A stretch of 64,000 nucleotides of DNA from Taxillus chinensis (lineage: Eukaryota > Streptophyta > Magnoliopsida > Santalales > Loranthaceae), in contig CM042084.1 in the NCBI GenBank assembly GCA_023512835.1, positions 51,995,531 through 52,059,530 of the forward strand, written 5' to 3'. Position 1 is the first letter of the stretch, and each line of letters starts with the position of its first letter. Both the position numbers and the translations under genes were made by a program. Positions 43,768 through 55,949 of this stretch are shown one piece after another. Below the pieces are notes generated by a model. It did no database searches and was not told the DNA's origin. It saw nothing but the letters and a program-made list of their open reading frames with translations.

Positions 43768-44600
43768 CGCCCGTGGTACCGATCGACTGGGTGAGTCGGT
43801 TCCTAAAGTAGAGACCAACGAAGTTTGAGGCGAATACGAAACCGAATGAGGCTGAGGAATGGGTCAAGTGGACAAAAGACATCTTTGAGCTGATTCAGGT
43901 GCCCGAAGAGGCTAAGGTCCGCTTAGCCACACACTTCTTGGTAGGTGGGGCCCACAGGTGGTGGGAAGCTGTGAAGCAGGTTCACGGGAGCCAAATGGCA
44001 TGGGAGGACTTCGTAGAGCTCTTCTATGCAGAGTATTTCCCTCGCTCTATGTAGAAGACGAGGCGATGAGAGTACTATACACTGGAGCAGGATAGTCGGA
44101 CTGTGATCGAGTATGTCACTGCTTTCACTAAGCTAGTGAGATTTTCCCCATATTCCTGGAAGGTTGAGGCTTATAAGACCCAAGATTTCATTGATGGGCT
44201 GAGACCATCACTTAGGAGGGGATTGAACATGATGGAATTGACTACGTATAGTGATGCGGTCAACAAGGCACTTATTGGAGAGCGGGACATAAACCAAATC
44301 AGGATTTAGAGACTAGGGAGCTCGTTGGGGCCTAGCAAGAAAAGGCCATGAGAGGAGCAGTCTGAGGGTTAGGGGATAGGAGGCCGGTGCCTAGATTTCC
44401 ACATTCGGGGACCTCAGGCAGCAGTTCTACCTCACGATTTTTAGGGACGTGTTGATCTTGTGGGTTTCGGGGACACAAGACGGTGGATTATAGGCGGCAG
44501 AGTGGCAACCCACTCAAATGCTTTTGATGTGGGGGAGTGAGACACAGAATTGGGGAGTGTCCTTCTGCCAGTTCAGCTAGTGTTGTGGGGCCACAGTGAC
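43768..44600 (+). pseudogene. gag: Chromo-B gag, C-terminal part
   Basis: The gag core is recognisable (EEWVKWTKDIFELIQVPEEA ... LVGGAHRWWEAV, then WEDFVELFYAEYFPRSM, 43850-44050). A stop and shift lie near 44050, then VIEYVTAFTKLVRFSP ... FIDGLRPSLRRGL follows (44103-44309). After more shifts a zinc knuckle of CCHC type (CGGVRHRIGEC with an upstream Cys; 44518-44562) contains a TGA. It is the nucleocapsid end of the polyprotein, no longer translatable. Confidence 0.8.
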
Positions 44601-45636
44601 CTCATGACCAGGGCCAGAGGAGCGGGGCTCCATATCAGAGGCCAGCTCATTCAGGGGAGTCAGTGTAGGGACGGCCTGCTGCACAGCAGCCTTAGTGGGA
44701 GGCCCAGACTCAGAAGGGATAGAATGATCGAGCTACGATGAGTTAGGCCAACAGTAGTGTTTAGAAGGGGAGGAACTATGCTATCACTAACAGAGAGGCA
44801 GAAGTTCCACTAGTTGACGAGGCGAGTCAGGGGCCAGCTGCGGTGAGAGGTGCGATCTTGGTTTCACGCACTATTTGTACTATTTTGATTGATACTGGCA
44901 CTACTCACTCGTTCATTGCTCACTCCACCGTAGAGGGATTGGAGTTGGATTGTACTATTGTTAATCAGCCCCTTGTGGTTGATACACCCGTAGGAGGCCT
45001 GGTGGTGATTGATAGGGTCTTTTTTGGGGTGCGAGGTTACTCTAGGAGATGTCGACCTTCGGTGTAACCTATTTGTGATGCACTTTGATGCTTTCGATAT
45101 GATATTGGGTATAGACTGGTTGACTTGTGTAGAGGCTATGATCGAGTGTTATAGGCATTGAGTAACCTTCCTCACACCGGAGGGGACTCGGGGTACCTTT
45201 GTGGGTGAATGGTCTGATGATGCATGCAAGTTGGGACCTTTGAGGCAAGGATGGGGTGATTTAACCCATCAGTTAACCAGTCTAATACTAGTTGACCCCC
45301 AGCAGGAGGGTAAGGCGGTGTTACCCAAGGTGGTGGATCAATTTCCCAATGTGTTTCCCGAGGACTTGGTTGATTTACCACCAGAGAGAGAGGTGGACTT
45401 TCTGATAGAGTTGCTACTCGGGATAGCACCTATCAAATTGGCAACTTACAGGATGGCACCAGTTGAGCTCCGAGAGCTCAAGAGGCAGATAGACAACCTT
45501 TTGGCGCGTGGTTTTATTAGACAGAGTAGTTCACCTTGGAGTGCTCCGATGTTATTCGCCAAGAAGGCAGATGGTTCGCTTCAATTATGCATTGACTACT
45601 GGCGGTTGAACCAGGTGACAGTGAAGAATAGGTACC
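44601..45636 (+). pseudogene. pol: Chromo-B pol, protease and start of RT
   Basis: The aspartic protease motif is LIDTGTTHSFIAHS (44885-44930), after which a shift and stop near 45065 interrupt. The frame 45201-45636 holds the RT N-terminus ([13 protein letters not shown] ... [44 protein letters not shown]), ending in VTVKNRY at the SIRE-B insertion. The pair of SIRE-B target duplications lets RT continue in phase at 55950. Confidence 0.85.
45632..45636. repeat. Target site duplication of SIRE-B (left)
   Basis: gtacc, identical to 55945-55949. Confidence 0.92.
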
Positions 45637-46960
45637 TGTTGGATCAAACCCAGAATTTGGATAATGCTGATAAAGCCTTATGTAATTTGATCTGAGATCT
45701 TTTGTGTTTATTTGATCATTGCAGAAGATATGTTATTAATCCAGAGATGCACTCGTGAGAGCAAAGCTAAGGACAGGATACATAATCCTGATCCGGACAA
45801 GAGTGAGTGTCGTCAAACACTTGGTAAATAATCAAGTAACAAATACATACGGAATAAGGAACATTCCTACGGACTAAGAACTTAAAGGATAAGTGCGGAG
45901 TAAGGAAACCAGATGTGGAGTAAGGAATCCGGATTTATTACTCGCCCGGAGTAAGGAACTTACATACGGAGTAAGGAACCTACATACGGAGTAAGGAACT
46001 TACATACGGAGTAAGGAACTTACATGCGGAGTAAGAAAGCGCTGACACGGAATAAGTTATCAGACTTTTCAAGACTCGCCCGGAGTAAGAAACTTACATA
46101 CGGAGTAAGGAACCTACATACGGAGTAAGGAACTTACATACGGAGTAAGGAAGTTACATGCGGAGTAAGGAACTTACACACGGAGTAAGGAATTTACATG
46201 CGGAGTAAGGAACTTACATACGGAGTAAGGAATTTACATGCGGAGTAAGGAAGCGCTGACACGGACTAAGGATTCCAGTACTAAATAGATACGGAGTAAG
46301 CAACCAATGACACGGAGTAAGGTTCCGAGCTTCATTAGCTACGGAGTAAGGAAAATTACACCGGATCAAGAAGACACTGCTCCAACTAAACCGCATTTAA
46401 AGTTATCAGCTCGTGGTGTCCCGATGTAAGACGAATGTATTGAGAACCTGAAGAATCTTACACGTGGATCATCCGGATATGTGGACACAACCTTAGTTGT
46501 ATCTCGGAACTCACAAAGACACTTATACTCTTCAAATCCAAGATCTTGAGCTCCACAATCCGCAGCAGTCAAGGCAGAGAGATTACCGAAGGATAGTTAG
46601 TGCGGAACGCATTCCGGAACTACAAGTTCCAAGGTTGTCTCTTAGGAATGTTTTGTATAAATATTCATACTTATACATTATAAAAAAGAGTCGGAAAATA
46701 GAGAGGTGTTTTATCATCTTTAGAGATAGAACTTGGCTAGTGTGTGAGTTCATTTGTAAACAGAGTGTAAGAGAGTTTTGCTTCTATTTTGTTGTATTCA
46801 TCTTGTGATAATAAAACAAAATACTTCCACTATCCTGGTTATCTTCCCTGAGTGATTCTATCGCTTTAACTAGATAAGTGTTTGTGTCTTGAGAGAAAGA
46901 AAAGAGTTTTAGTAAGAGCCTATTCACCCCCCCCCCCCTTTAGGCTCCAAGGGACCATCA
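45637..46960 (+). mobile_element. 5' LTR of SIRE-B (1324 bp)
   Basis: TGTTGGATCAAACC ... GGGACCATCA. The 3' LTR differs by a few substitutions, one 21-bp repeat unit and the length of a C run near the end. Confidence 0.95.
45890..46370 (+). repeat. 21-bp tandem repeat in SIRE-B 5' LTR
   Basis: Units of the form acggagtaaggaacttacat alternate with longer variants (cggagtaaggaagcgctgac). The same array at 54895-55345 in the 3' LTR is one unit shorter. Confidence 0.92.
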
Positions 46961-46962
46961 AG

Positions 46963-46974
46963 TGGTATCAGAGC
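46963..46974 (+). other. Primer binding site of SIRE-B, initiator tRNA-Met
   Basis: TGGTATCAGAGC two bases after the LTR end. Confidence 0.92.
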
Positions 46975-47022
46975 AAGTTCTACTTTGTTCTAAGTAGAGA
47001 TCCCACTCTTTCAATCTCAGAA

Positions 47023-49324
47023 ATGGCCGAAGAAAGCAGTATGCTATTCAACACTCGCCTTAACTCCGGAGGTGCACAGGAGCCCATTCCGAATCGAAGC
47101 GGCAGTGAAAATGTCGACCCACCTCAACCTGTTGCCGCCGCCGCTTCTCAACCACGGAGTTCTGGTTTTACTTTAACTAAACCGCCCAAATTCACACCTG
47201 AGCTTTTCTCCCCAGGTGGAAAGCTCGCATGAAGATGTTTATGGTATGCCATGATCATCTTATGTGGCCATGTCTTCATCAGGAGATTCCAATTCCGATG
47301 ACTATCGGAGAACATGGAGTTAGGAGACCAAAGACAGATGCTGAACTTACCAACGATGAAAGAGCCTGGCAGTGCGCTAGTGAAAAGGCTCGGCTTACGT
47401 TACATCGTCTTTGGATTCCGAGGCTTTCACGGACGTCCAGGGCTGCACGACAAGAAAAGCTGTTTGGGACAAACCGACAATCCTCTATGAGGGGAGTCGG
47501 TCCCGGATACGAGAATGTGATCTGCACTCTCTCGAACGAACTTTGAGAGTTTTAATCATAAACCGGGCGAATCACTTGAAAGCATCTATCGGAGATTCGG
47601 CAAGCTCATTCTTGAGCTAAAGACCGTCAATGAGCATTATTCTCAATCCCGGATCAATGACAAGTTCTTTCGCTCCTTGCCGGATCGCTACTACTCCAAA
47701 CAACTCCAGATGCAATCGGACAAAAGCTGCAGTATGTTCCCCTTGAAGAACTATATGGAGAGCTGTGGACTCACGAAGTCAGGTTTAAGTACTCGACAGA
47801 GATGAGAAAATAGCTCGGAAAGAAAAGGGGGTAGCTCTCAAAGCTACGAATGTCTAAACATATCGAGGAATGATGATACGGACGTATCCGACAATTCCGA
47901 TTCGACGAGGAGGAGGAGATAGCCCTTCTTGTCAAATCCTTTGAGCAATTCCTACGAAAAGCGGAAAAGGGTTCGAAGACGCTCATCATCATCGTTCCAA
48001 AGGAAGGAGCGACCGGAGTCCAGTTCCTAGGAATGCTTCAACCTGTGGGAAAACCGGTCACCTGGGCCAAGGAATGCAGGTCCAAAACAAAAGTGGCCGA
48101 GAAAAGTGACAAGGTAACTCCTCGCCGCTCCACCTCGGATAACGGCAAGAGCAAGAGGAAGGCGCTCGTGACAAAATACATGAGTGGCTCGGAAGAAGAG
48201 GAGGAATCCTCGAATGATGAGCCCACCACTAAGCCGAACGTCCGCCTCATGGCAAATCTGAGGTACCTTCTATCTTCGAGCTCCTGAGTAAATTAGAATC
48301 TCTTACTACCGCATGTGATCATGAAAAGAATGAGAGACTAATAATTACTCAAATGTACAAAGATATGGAAAGTCGGAATAAACATCTTGAATTTACTATT
48401 AATAGACTCGAAAAGGACGTCACTGACTTGAGGAGGAAAAGAAGCTTGGTATCATGATCTAAGAGCTGAAAATCATTTGTTAAATACCAATCTCTCAGGC
48501 CTAAAAGTTATAGTAAAAAGACTCGAAAATGAACTGTAACAGGAAAAGGAAATAAATCGTAAGTGGCTAAAATCCGGGGAAATAGCCTCTACCTTTAGGA
48601 CTGATCCTGACGACATCCGAGTCAAACCTGGCCTAGGTTCCGAACCATCAACTTCCATAGCTCAAGCTACTGAGTGTCCTCCGGATTTCACTCCTAAACT
48701 AACCAACTTATATCCTGTTAGTACATCTAAACCGTTGGATGGTTTCATTTCAGGTGGCACCATAGTTTATGATTGTGGAGCGGAGGTCATATCGCACTTC
48801 CCGAACCAGTAGCACCCGTAACTGAAGATGAAGGGAAGGTTGCTGCAGTTAAAGCCAAAACTGTAGCATCCAAAAAGAAAGGCAAGGCTAAGGCTGACGC
48901 ATTTAGGGCCAAGAGCGCGTCACCCAAACGTAATGGATTAGGCCACAGGGAACAGAGTAGAAAATCTGTAAAACCTAAGAGACCTGTATCCCCTGTTTGT
49001 ACTTCACATTATAGTGTCTGTTCCATCTGTAGGGAAATGGGTCATTATCACTATGAATGTTGGAGTCTATCTGATAGCTGGCTTTGTAATCAAGTTCAAT
49101 CCAATAAAGATCAGTTTTATAAAAGGGGTTCTTCGAGCAAAACAAAATCTAAATCTAAAAGGAGTGTCTCTCCCAAGAAAACCCAAATAAAAGAAGTAGC
49201 TGAAACTAACAAGTTAATGTCAACTTGGAAAGCTAAGAGTCCTAGCAAAATCAAATCCGTAAATGTTGACAATACTGCTGCTCTCTCTAACCGCCCGAAA
49301 CAAGTTTGGGCACCAAAAGTGTGA
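47023..49324 (+). pseudogene. gag: SIRE-B gag
   Basis: It starts MAEESSMLFNTRLNSGG. The frame is lost near 47215 by a small insertion at the FSP/WKARMKMF position. The capsid part continues in other frames with many shifts (47220-47820). A first zinc knuckle is recognisable across frameshifts at about 48032-48078. A Lys/Glu-rich segment (48090-48290) and an Asn/Lys/Glu-rich coiled-coil-like segment (48290-48560) follow. The final frame 48773-49324 has the second knuckle CSICREMGHYHYEC (49018-49060) and a basic Lys/Ser tail ending VWAPKV with TGA at 49322-49324. Confidence 0.85.
49322..49324 (+). promoter_or_regulatory. In-frame gag-pol stop codon of SIRE-B
   Basis: TGA separates gag from pol with both in one frame: the codons after it run without a break into the protease motif. 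It matches the position of the TAG in SIRE-A (12494-12496). Confidence 0.5.
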
Positions 49325-51641
49325 ACTGTTGTCTTTCAGGAGCATCTCTGGAATGCATTGCCGGATCACTTGAAGTTAAAGATCAATAAAAGCAAGTGGA
49401 TCCTTGATAGTGGATGCTCCGGACATATGACGGGTGATCAGACTCTGCTTGTAGAAGTTAATGATAAACAAGGTCCATCCGTTTCATATGGCGACAACAG
49501 CAAAAGGCATACAGCATGACTTCTCTGCTCCCAGAACCCCACAACAAAATGGGGTAGCTGAGCACAAGAATCGTATTTTAGTTGAAGAATCTATCCATGT
49601 GACCTTTGATGAAGCAAATCTCAATTGGTCAAAAGTCGGTTCTTCAAATTCCAATATGTAGGTCATGGACAGCAACGTCGATTACTCGAAGTTTATGAAT
49701 ATTCCTGTTACATATCCTGACCAACCACGTGGCATCAGCGAAACACAACGAAATTTTATGGATGATGCTACGGATGACTCTGACTCCGGACTACCATTTA
49801 GCTCCGGACATACTCCTACGGATACACAAAATTCCGGAGCACCTTCAAGTCTGTCCGGACTAGTTAACACTGGAAGAAACAGTGTTGAAGAACCAACTAG
49901 TTCATCCGTACCTCTCAATACGGAAACATCTAGTCTGGACGAAGCTCAACCAGTCGATACAACTGAACCACCCAATCTGGAAGAGCTTCAAATTGTTCAA
50001 GATCAACCAACACGTGCACAGAATTATAGATGGACCCGAAACCATCCCTCAAATCAAGTGATTGGTGATCCTACTGTTGGTGTAAGAACAAGAGCAGCCA
50101 CCTCCAACATGAGTCTTTACTCGTGTTTTCTATCTCAAATAGAACCAAAGGTGGTAGATGAAGCTCTTCAAGATTCGAATTGGATAGAAGCCATGCAAGA
50201 AGAGCTGAATCAATTTAAGAGAAATAATGTGTGGACCTTAGTACCAAGGCCTAAGTCTCAGCAAGTCATTGGCGTTAAATGGGTGTTCCGGAACAAGCTT
50301 GATACGGATGGAATAGTAATCCGGAACAAAGCCAGACTGGTAGCCAAAGGATATCGTCAAGAAGAAGGAATAGATTATGATGAAACCTTTGCTCCGGTTG
50401 CAAGACTTGAGGCAATCCGAATGTTTCTGGCGTATGCTTCATATGAAAACTTCATAGTTTATCAAATGGACGTCAAGAGCGCATTCCTGAATGGAGACCT
50501 TCAAGAGGAGGTGTATGTTGAACAACCTCCCGGCTTCATTGAACCTAAGGCAGGACATCTTGTCTACAAACTTCAGAAAGCTCTATATGGTTTGAAGCAA
50601 GCTCCAAGAGCCTGGTACGACACATTGTCAGAATTCCTTCTTGCTCATAACTTCCAAAAAGGGAAGATAGACACCACCCTATTTCTACGAAAAGAGAAAG
50701 GACACACTCTGATCGTACAAATATACGTGGATGATATCATTTTCGGATCAACGAATCCGAAGCTTTGTGAAGAGTTTGCTAAGTTGATGACAGGCACGTT
50801 TGAAATGAGCATGATGGGAGAACTGTCCTACTTCCTTCGAATTGAAGTCAAACAATTAAAGGAAGGAATCTTCATTAATCAGGCTAAGTACACTCGCGAT
50901 CTTATTAAGAAGTTTGGTATGGAAGGTTCATCTCCCGTCAAAACTCCCATGCCTCTCAGTGCCAAGTTAGATCTGGATGTGGACGGCATATCAGTAAATG
51001 TGACTGACTACAGAGGGATGATCGGATCCTTGCTGTATCTTACAGCAATCGCCCAGACATTATGTTTGCAACTTGCATTTGTGCACGATACCAGGCGAAT
51101 CCCAAGGAGTCACATATGCTTCATGTAAAACGGATATTAAGGTATCTCAAAGGGACGATGAATTTGGGACTCTGGTACCCAAAGGAGTCCAACTTCACCT
51201 TATCCGGGTACTCGATGCCGACTTCTGGATGTCGCATCGACAGAAAAGCACAAGCGGTACGTGTCGGTTTCTTGGAAATAGATTGATCTCATGGTTCAAG
51301 AAGAAGCGAATTCCGTATCAACCTCTACCGCCGAGGCGGAATATATAGCTGCCGGAAGTTGCTGTGCACAGCTACTTTGGATGCAAAGTCAACTTACTGA
51401 CTACGAATTCGACATGTCCTCTATTCCACTTTATTGTGACAACACTAGTGCAATTGCCATCAGCAACAATCCTGTCATGCATCCTAAGACGAAGCACATT
51501 GAGGTCAGGTATCACTTCATACGTGATCATGTTCTCAAAAAGCATATTTCACTGGAACATGTTGCCGACGAAGATCAATTAGCAGACATACTTACAAAGC
51601 CCTTACCTGATGCAAGGTTTTCGAACTACTCTTCCGATTAG
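49325..51641 (+). pseudogene. pol: SIRE-B pol with deleted integrase
   Basis: The protease motif KWILDSGCSGHMTGD (49400-49440) is intact. About 40 codons later the sequence jumps to the end of the integrase core ([17 protein letters not shown], 49520-49570) and then VEESIHVTFDEAN, so the zinc region and nearly all of the catalytic core are missing. TAG at 49659 follows. The frame 49665-51128 holds RT with YVDD at residues 354-357. FLRIEVKQ replaces the usual FLGLEVKQ. A frameshift near 51045 splits off RNase H, which continues in 51062-51286 and 51291-51641 ([23 protein letters not shown]). The RT polymerase part is intact for about 430 residues. Confidence 0.9.
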
Positions 51642-52740
51642 GTATGCTCGACTTCTCTGCATAGCTTCACATTTGAATTACCCAACAAGATATTTACTCA
51701 CGGACCATGCATTGTACGTTTCCGAAAGTAGTAGAAACTCACTGACTGTATTGCTGATCATACTTACTGTTTAACGGTTTCATGTTTCTGATATTAATCT
51801 CAACCTCATAATGGGAGGATGCTTGCGTTTCCCGACTGAATTCGTTTAAAGCTAACAAAATTACAGTTTATATGATTTACCTCTTTCGGGTTCATGATCT
51901 TAACTTCCATTAATCACCACATGACAAAAGCATGTTCATTTAGATTACTCTATTAACATGCATAGTTGAAGAAGTGAAATGGGCTAGCTTGGAATGCCTG
52001 GTGGATGAATATTCAATGCGATCGATCAGCTGAAGTATAGTTTTCTAATAAGATAGACAGTGCTGAACTACAAATCGGAACGGTCAACCGAGAGGATTGC
52101 ACAATCTACGGGGGAGAAAATACTTTATATATTATTCAGTAATACCCCCTGTATATGTCTCATGACCTTTTTCCTGACTGTCTATCTGAGGGGGAGCTTT
52201 TCATTGAGAGGATTAAATGATCTACGGGGGAACAACAATGAACCCCTAATATGTCTCGGATTCTCCCTCCTCTAAACTTTTACTTGGGATCCGTTGGACA
52301 TGTTGTTTTAAATCGGAAAAGTGGCATGTTTGGAGGTATTTTCTTTCTTAACCATGCATTTTAATCGACTAATCATCTGCCTTCTTTTGACATGTGTTCG
52401 CTTTATCATTGCTCACTCATGAATCCTAATGAAGCCAAATCATATGTTCTTTAATTAATCTTAGCTACTTTATTCGTCAAGACGGTTTCGCTATGTTGAC
52501 CTATATGAACCTGTGTATTGCTATCTGACATATGCCCTGATTCAGTAATATTGATCACTTTCACGTTGCATACGTCTACTACATTCTTAGCCATGCATGA
52601 GTTCTGTTTCTTATTAGTTCGGATTATGTTGTTTTTCACTGATTATCTTCTCTAATCCGTACTAATCCTTGCCTGTTAAGCTTTGGTATTTTCAGTACAT
52701 CTTTATTTAGCTACAGGTTCAGATTTTCTTTGCAACCGTA
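51642..52740 (+). other. SIRE-B spacer after pol, with polypurine-like motifs
   Basis: 1.1 kb of AT-rich non-coding sequence. acgggggag (about 52107), agggggagc (about 52191) and acgggggaac (about 52217) are Sirevirus-type repeated polypurine motifs. No gene is seen. Confidence 0.65.
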
Positions 52741-52929
52741 TTGATAAATCCAGTCCATAGTCTCGGATTTGAAGTGTTGTGGTACTTCTCTTCTCTAAGA
52801 CTTTTTGACTGCAAAGGAATCTACTCTACTCTCACACCAAACTCTGTTTACGACGGACAAGGTCTATTATTCATCCGGATACTCTTTCACGAATATTATT
52901 TACTCCCGGAGACCATGATCATCTGGAAT

Positions 52930-54480
52930 CTGGACCACGGCTTTCTTACGCCGGCTGCCATTCCCGATGTGTCGTTCCCTACACCCTCCGGCCTAGTCCC
53001 TGCTACACGAAGTCCTTCTACTGCTAAGGCTGGACCCTCTTCTCCTGCCGCCGCGATTCCCGTGGTTGACTTATCTGGTCAAAGCGGGTCTCTTGCTCCG
53101 GATGCCTCCAATGCTCTGGATGCCTCCGATGCTCCGGATGCCTCTGATGCTCCGGATGCTCTTGCTGCTGCTGATACTCCTGCGGACTCCTCTGCCCACC
53201 GCACTCCGGCTCCCTGTTCATGCGGGGGAGTCCTCCAAAGCTCCGGAGTTAGTACTTGGGCGTGCCTCTTTTGGCACGGTCCACTCCGATCTTGTGCTTT
53301 CCGCTCAGCTGGACCGACATGCCCACGCTCAAAGCGCCCAAATTTCCGCCATCGCTGCCAAAGTTGATGCCCTCGGCGCCCAACTCCTCTCCGCTCTCAC
53401 TGACTCCTCCACTTCCATAGAGCAGAAAATGGATCTTGTCGCCATCTCCGTCCATTCACTGTCTACTTCCTTCGCGGACCTGGCGCATACGATGGCTCGT
53501 CCTCCTGTTGCTTCCCGGCGATCTGCCAAACCGGGGGAGAGAGTGTCATCTGATCCGTCTACTCCTTCTGCCCCACAACCATCTACTCGGACTGAGAAGC
53601 GGCCTGCCACTTCAGTACTTTAGGGAGTTCAAATTCCCAAACGAAGCCGCTTCTCTCAACCAAGCTCCTCTCCCGCACCTCCAGCTCCTCCTCCATTCTC
53701 CTCATCCATGGTGATACCTTCCTCCCATCCTCTGCGGAGTTTGACCCGTCGATGCGGATGGAAGCTTGCGCAAGGCAATGAAATCTTATCTTGCGTCTTC
53801 TGCGAGAGAAGATGTCTTTTCGAAATGTACCCTTTCTCTCCGGCCAACATTCGGACTCTTTGTTCGGAGAAAGGACACTTTACTACGAAGACATTGACAA
53901 CTTCTCGAGAGTCGCTAAAATGGAGATGAGGCTATTTCCATCTCTTTACGAAGATGGGCACTTGTTTGAAGTTCTGCCATGTTGGAATGAGGGCTATCTT
54001 CCCAGGTGTGGAGTTAATTCGGACTTTCATCGACGGAAGCGCTGAGGATAGCAAGCCATGGAAAACTCTCTCAACCATCCTCATTCCGTATCGGATAATG
54101 TCGCCACACTTCATGATGGTCGTCTTCATGATTCGGTCCAAGCGATGATTCTCATTGATTCTCATCGGATTGTGGAGCACTTCGTTAGGAAGAATCAATG
54201 GGAACCTCCGTGTCTCGGCTAACCGAAGCCGTGAAGAAAGCCGGATTATATGAAGAGTTGGGTATCACACCCCTACGTCCGATCGAGAAACTCAAGGCGA
54301 CATTCCGGGGCAAGAAGCAAGTGCCACAACAACCGGATGGAGATAGGCTGGAGCCTTTGTCTGTCACTTCATCAAGTCGTTCTTAACTATGGACAAACAT
54401 TGGAGCCAACACTGCACCTTTACGATGAAGCAGACAATGGAGCTAAGAGAGAAGGCAGCAACTATGATCTTCAAGTATAG
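52930..54480 (+). pseudogene. SIRE-B third ORF with decayed Ulp1-like C48 domain
   Basis: A Pro/Ala/Ser-rich N-terminal part contains a repeat of about 12 bp (gatgcctccgatgctccg, 53100-53165). A predicted coiled coil (AQLDRHAHAQSAQISAIAAKVDALGAQ region, 53310-53500) and a basic Pro/Ser segment follow. 53954-54480 holds scattered pieces of a Ulp1-type domain in three frames: PWKTLSTILIPY..SPH with His at 54107-54109, ILIDSH with Asp at 54157-54159 (50 nt later, one short of 17 codons), VPQQPDGD with Gln at 54330-54332, and GAFVCHFI from 54350. The Cys codon expected 6 residues after the Gln (about 54348-54350) is disrupted. It is homologous in place and order to the SIRE-A domain. Function is lost. 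Confidence 0.6.
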
Positions 54481-54642
54481 TAAGCCTTATGTACCTTAGT
54501 GAAAAACCTGTATTAAGGCTGAATTGTATTTAGTTGCTGATTAATGAAATTGGTTGTGTTGCGTATTCTGTATGTTATTCTTTTGCATTGCTTACCAGAT
54601 CAGATTACAAAGGGTTTGGGCATATCCATAATTGGGGGAGAT
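54481..54642 (+). other. SIRE-B 3' untranslated region and polypurine tract
   Basis: Short non-coding segment ending attgggggagat (54631-54642), which abuts the 3' LTR. Confidence 0.8.
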
Positions 54643-55944
54643 TGTTGGATCAAACCCAGAATTTGGATAATCTTGATAAAGCCTTATGTAATTTGATCTC
54701 GAGATCTTTTGTGTTTATTTGATCATTGCAGAAGATATGTTATTAATCCAGAGATGCACTCGTGAGAGCAAAGCTAAGGACAGGATACATAATCCTGATC
54801 CGGACAAGAGTGAGTGTCGTCAAACACTTGGTAAATAATCAAGTAATAAATACATACGGAATAAGGAACATTCCTACGGACTAAGAACTTAAAGGATAAG
54901 TGCGGAGTAAGGAAACCAGATGTGGAGTAAGGAATCCGGATTTATTACTCGCCCGGAGTAAGGAACTTACATACGGAGTAAGGAACTTACATACGGAGTA
55001 AGGAACTTACATGCGGAGTAAGAAAGCGCTGACACGGAATAAGTTATCAGACTTTTCAAGACTCGCCCGGAGTAAGGAACTTACATACGGAGTAAGGAAC
55101 CTACATACGGAGTAAGGAACTTACATACGGAGTAAGGAAGTTACATGCGGAGTAAGGAACTTACACACGGAGTAAAGAATTTACATGCGGAGTAAGGAAC
55201 TTACATACGGAGTAAGGAATTTACATGCGGAGTAAGGAAGCACTGACACGGACTAAGGATTCCAGTACTAAATAGATACGGAGTAAGCAACCACTGACAC
55301 GGAGTAAGGTTCCGAGCTTCATTAGCTACGGAGTAAGGAAAATTACACCGGATCAAGAAGACACTGCTCCAACTAAACCGCATTTAAAGTTATCAGCTCG
55401 TGGTGTCCCGATGTAAGACGAATGTATTGAGAACCTGAAGAATCTTACACGTGGATCATCCGGATATGTGGACACAACCTTAGTTGTATCTCGGAACTCA
55501 CAAAGACACTTATACTCTTCAAATCCAAGATCTTGAGCTCCACAATCCGCAGCAGTCAAGGCAGAGAGATTACCGAAGGATAGTTAGTGCGGAACGCATT
55601 CCGGAACTACAAGTTCCAAGGTTGTCTCTTAGGAATGTTTTGTATAAATATTCATACTTATACATTATAAAAAAGAGTCGGAAAATAGAGAGGTGTTTTA
55701 TCATCTTTAGAGATAGAACTTGGCTAGTGTGTGAGTTCATTTGTAAACAGAGTGTAAGAGAGTTTTGCTTCTATTTTGTTGTATTCATCTTGTGATAATA
55801 AAACAAAATACTTCCACTATCTGGTTATCTTCCGCAGTGATTCTATCGCTTTAACTAGATAAGTGTTTGTGTCTTGAGAGAAAGAAAAGAGTTTTAGTTA
55901 GAGCCTATTCACCCCCCCCCCCTTTAGGCTCCAAGGGACCATCA
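54643..55944 (+). mobile_element. 3' LTR of SIRE-B (1302 bp)
   Basis: See the 5' LTR. The repeat array lies at 54895-55345. Confidence 0.95.
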
Positions 55945-55949
55945 GTACC
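55945..55949. repeat. Target site duplication of SIRE-B (right)
   Basis: gtacc, identical to 45632-45636. Confidence 0.92.

Larger units (their letters stand above)
45637..55944 (+). mobile_element. Sirevirus SIRE-B (Ty1/copia, 10.3 kb), internally deleted
   Basis: LTRs 45637-46960 and 54643-55944 are almost identical, and the 5-bp target duplication is perfect, so the insertion is recent. Even so, gag is full of frameshifts, most of the integrase core is missing, and the third ORF is badly shifted. The primer site is tRNA-Met and several gggggag motifs mark the 3' part. Confidence 0.93.

Noticed and set aside
45900..46370. Regular short repeats that could suggest a CRISPR-like array
   Set aside because: The units are directly adjacent variants with no unique spacers, inside plant LTRs.
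46014..46808. Frames of 60-103 aa conserved at 46214-46808 and 55201-55795
   Set aside because: Conservation comes only from the two LTRs of SIRE-B being near-identical; the frames show no protein features.
52451..52639. Minus-strand 62-aa frame in the SIRE-B spacer
   Set aside because: Short, AT-rich, no motif and no support from the related element.
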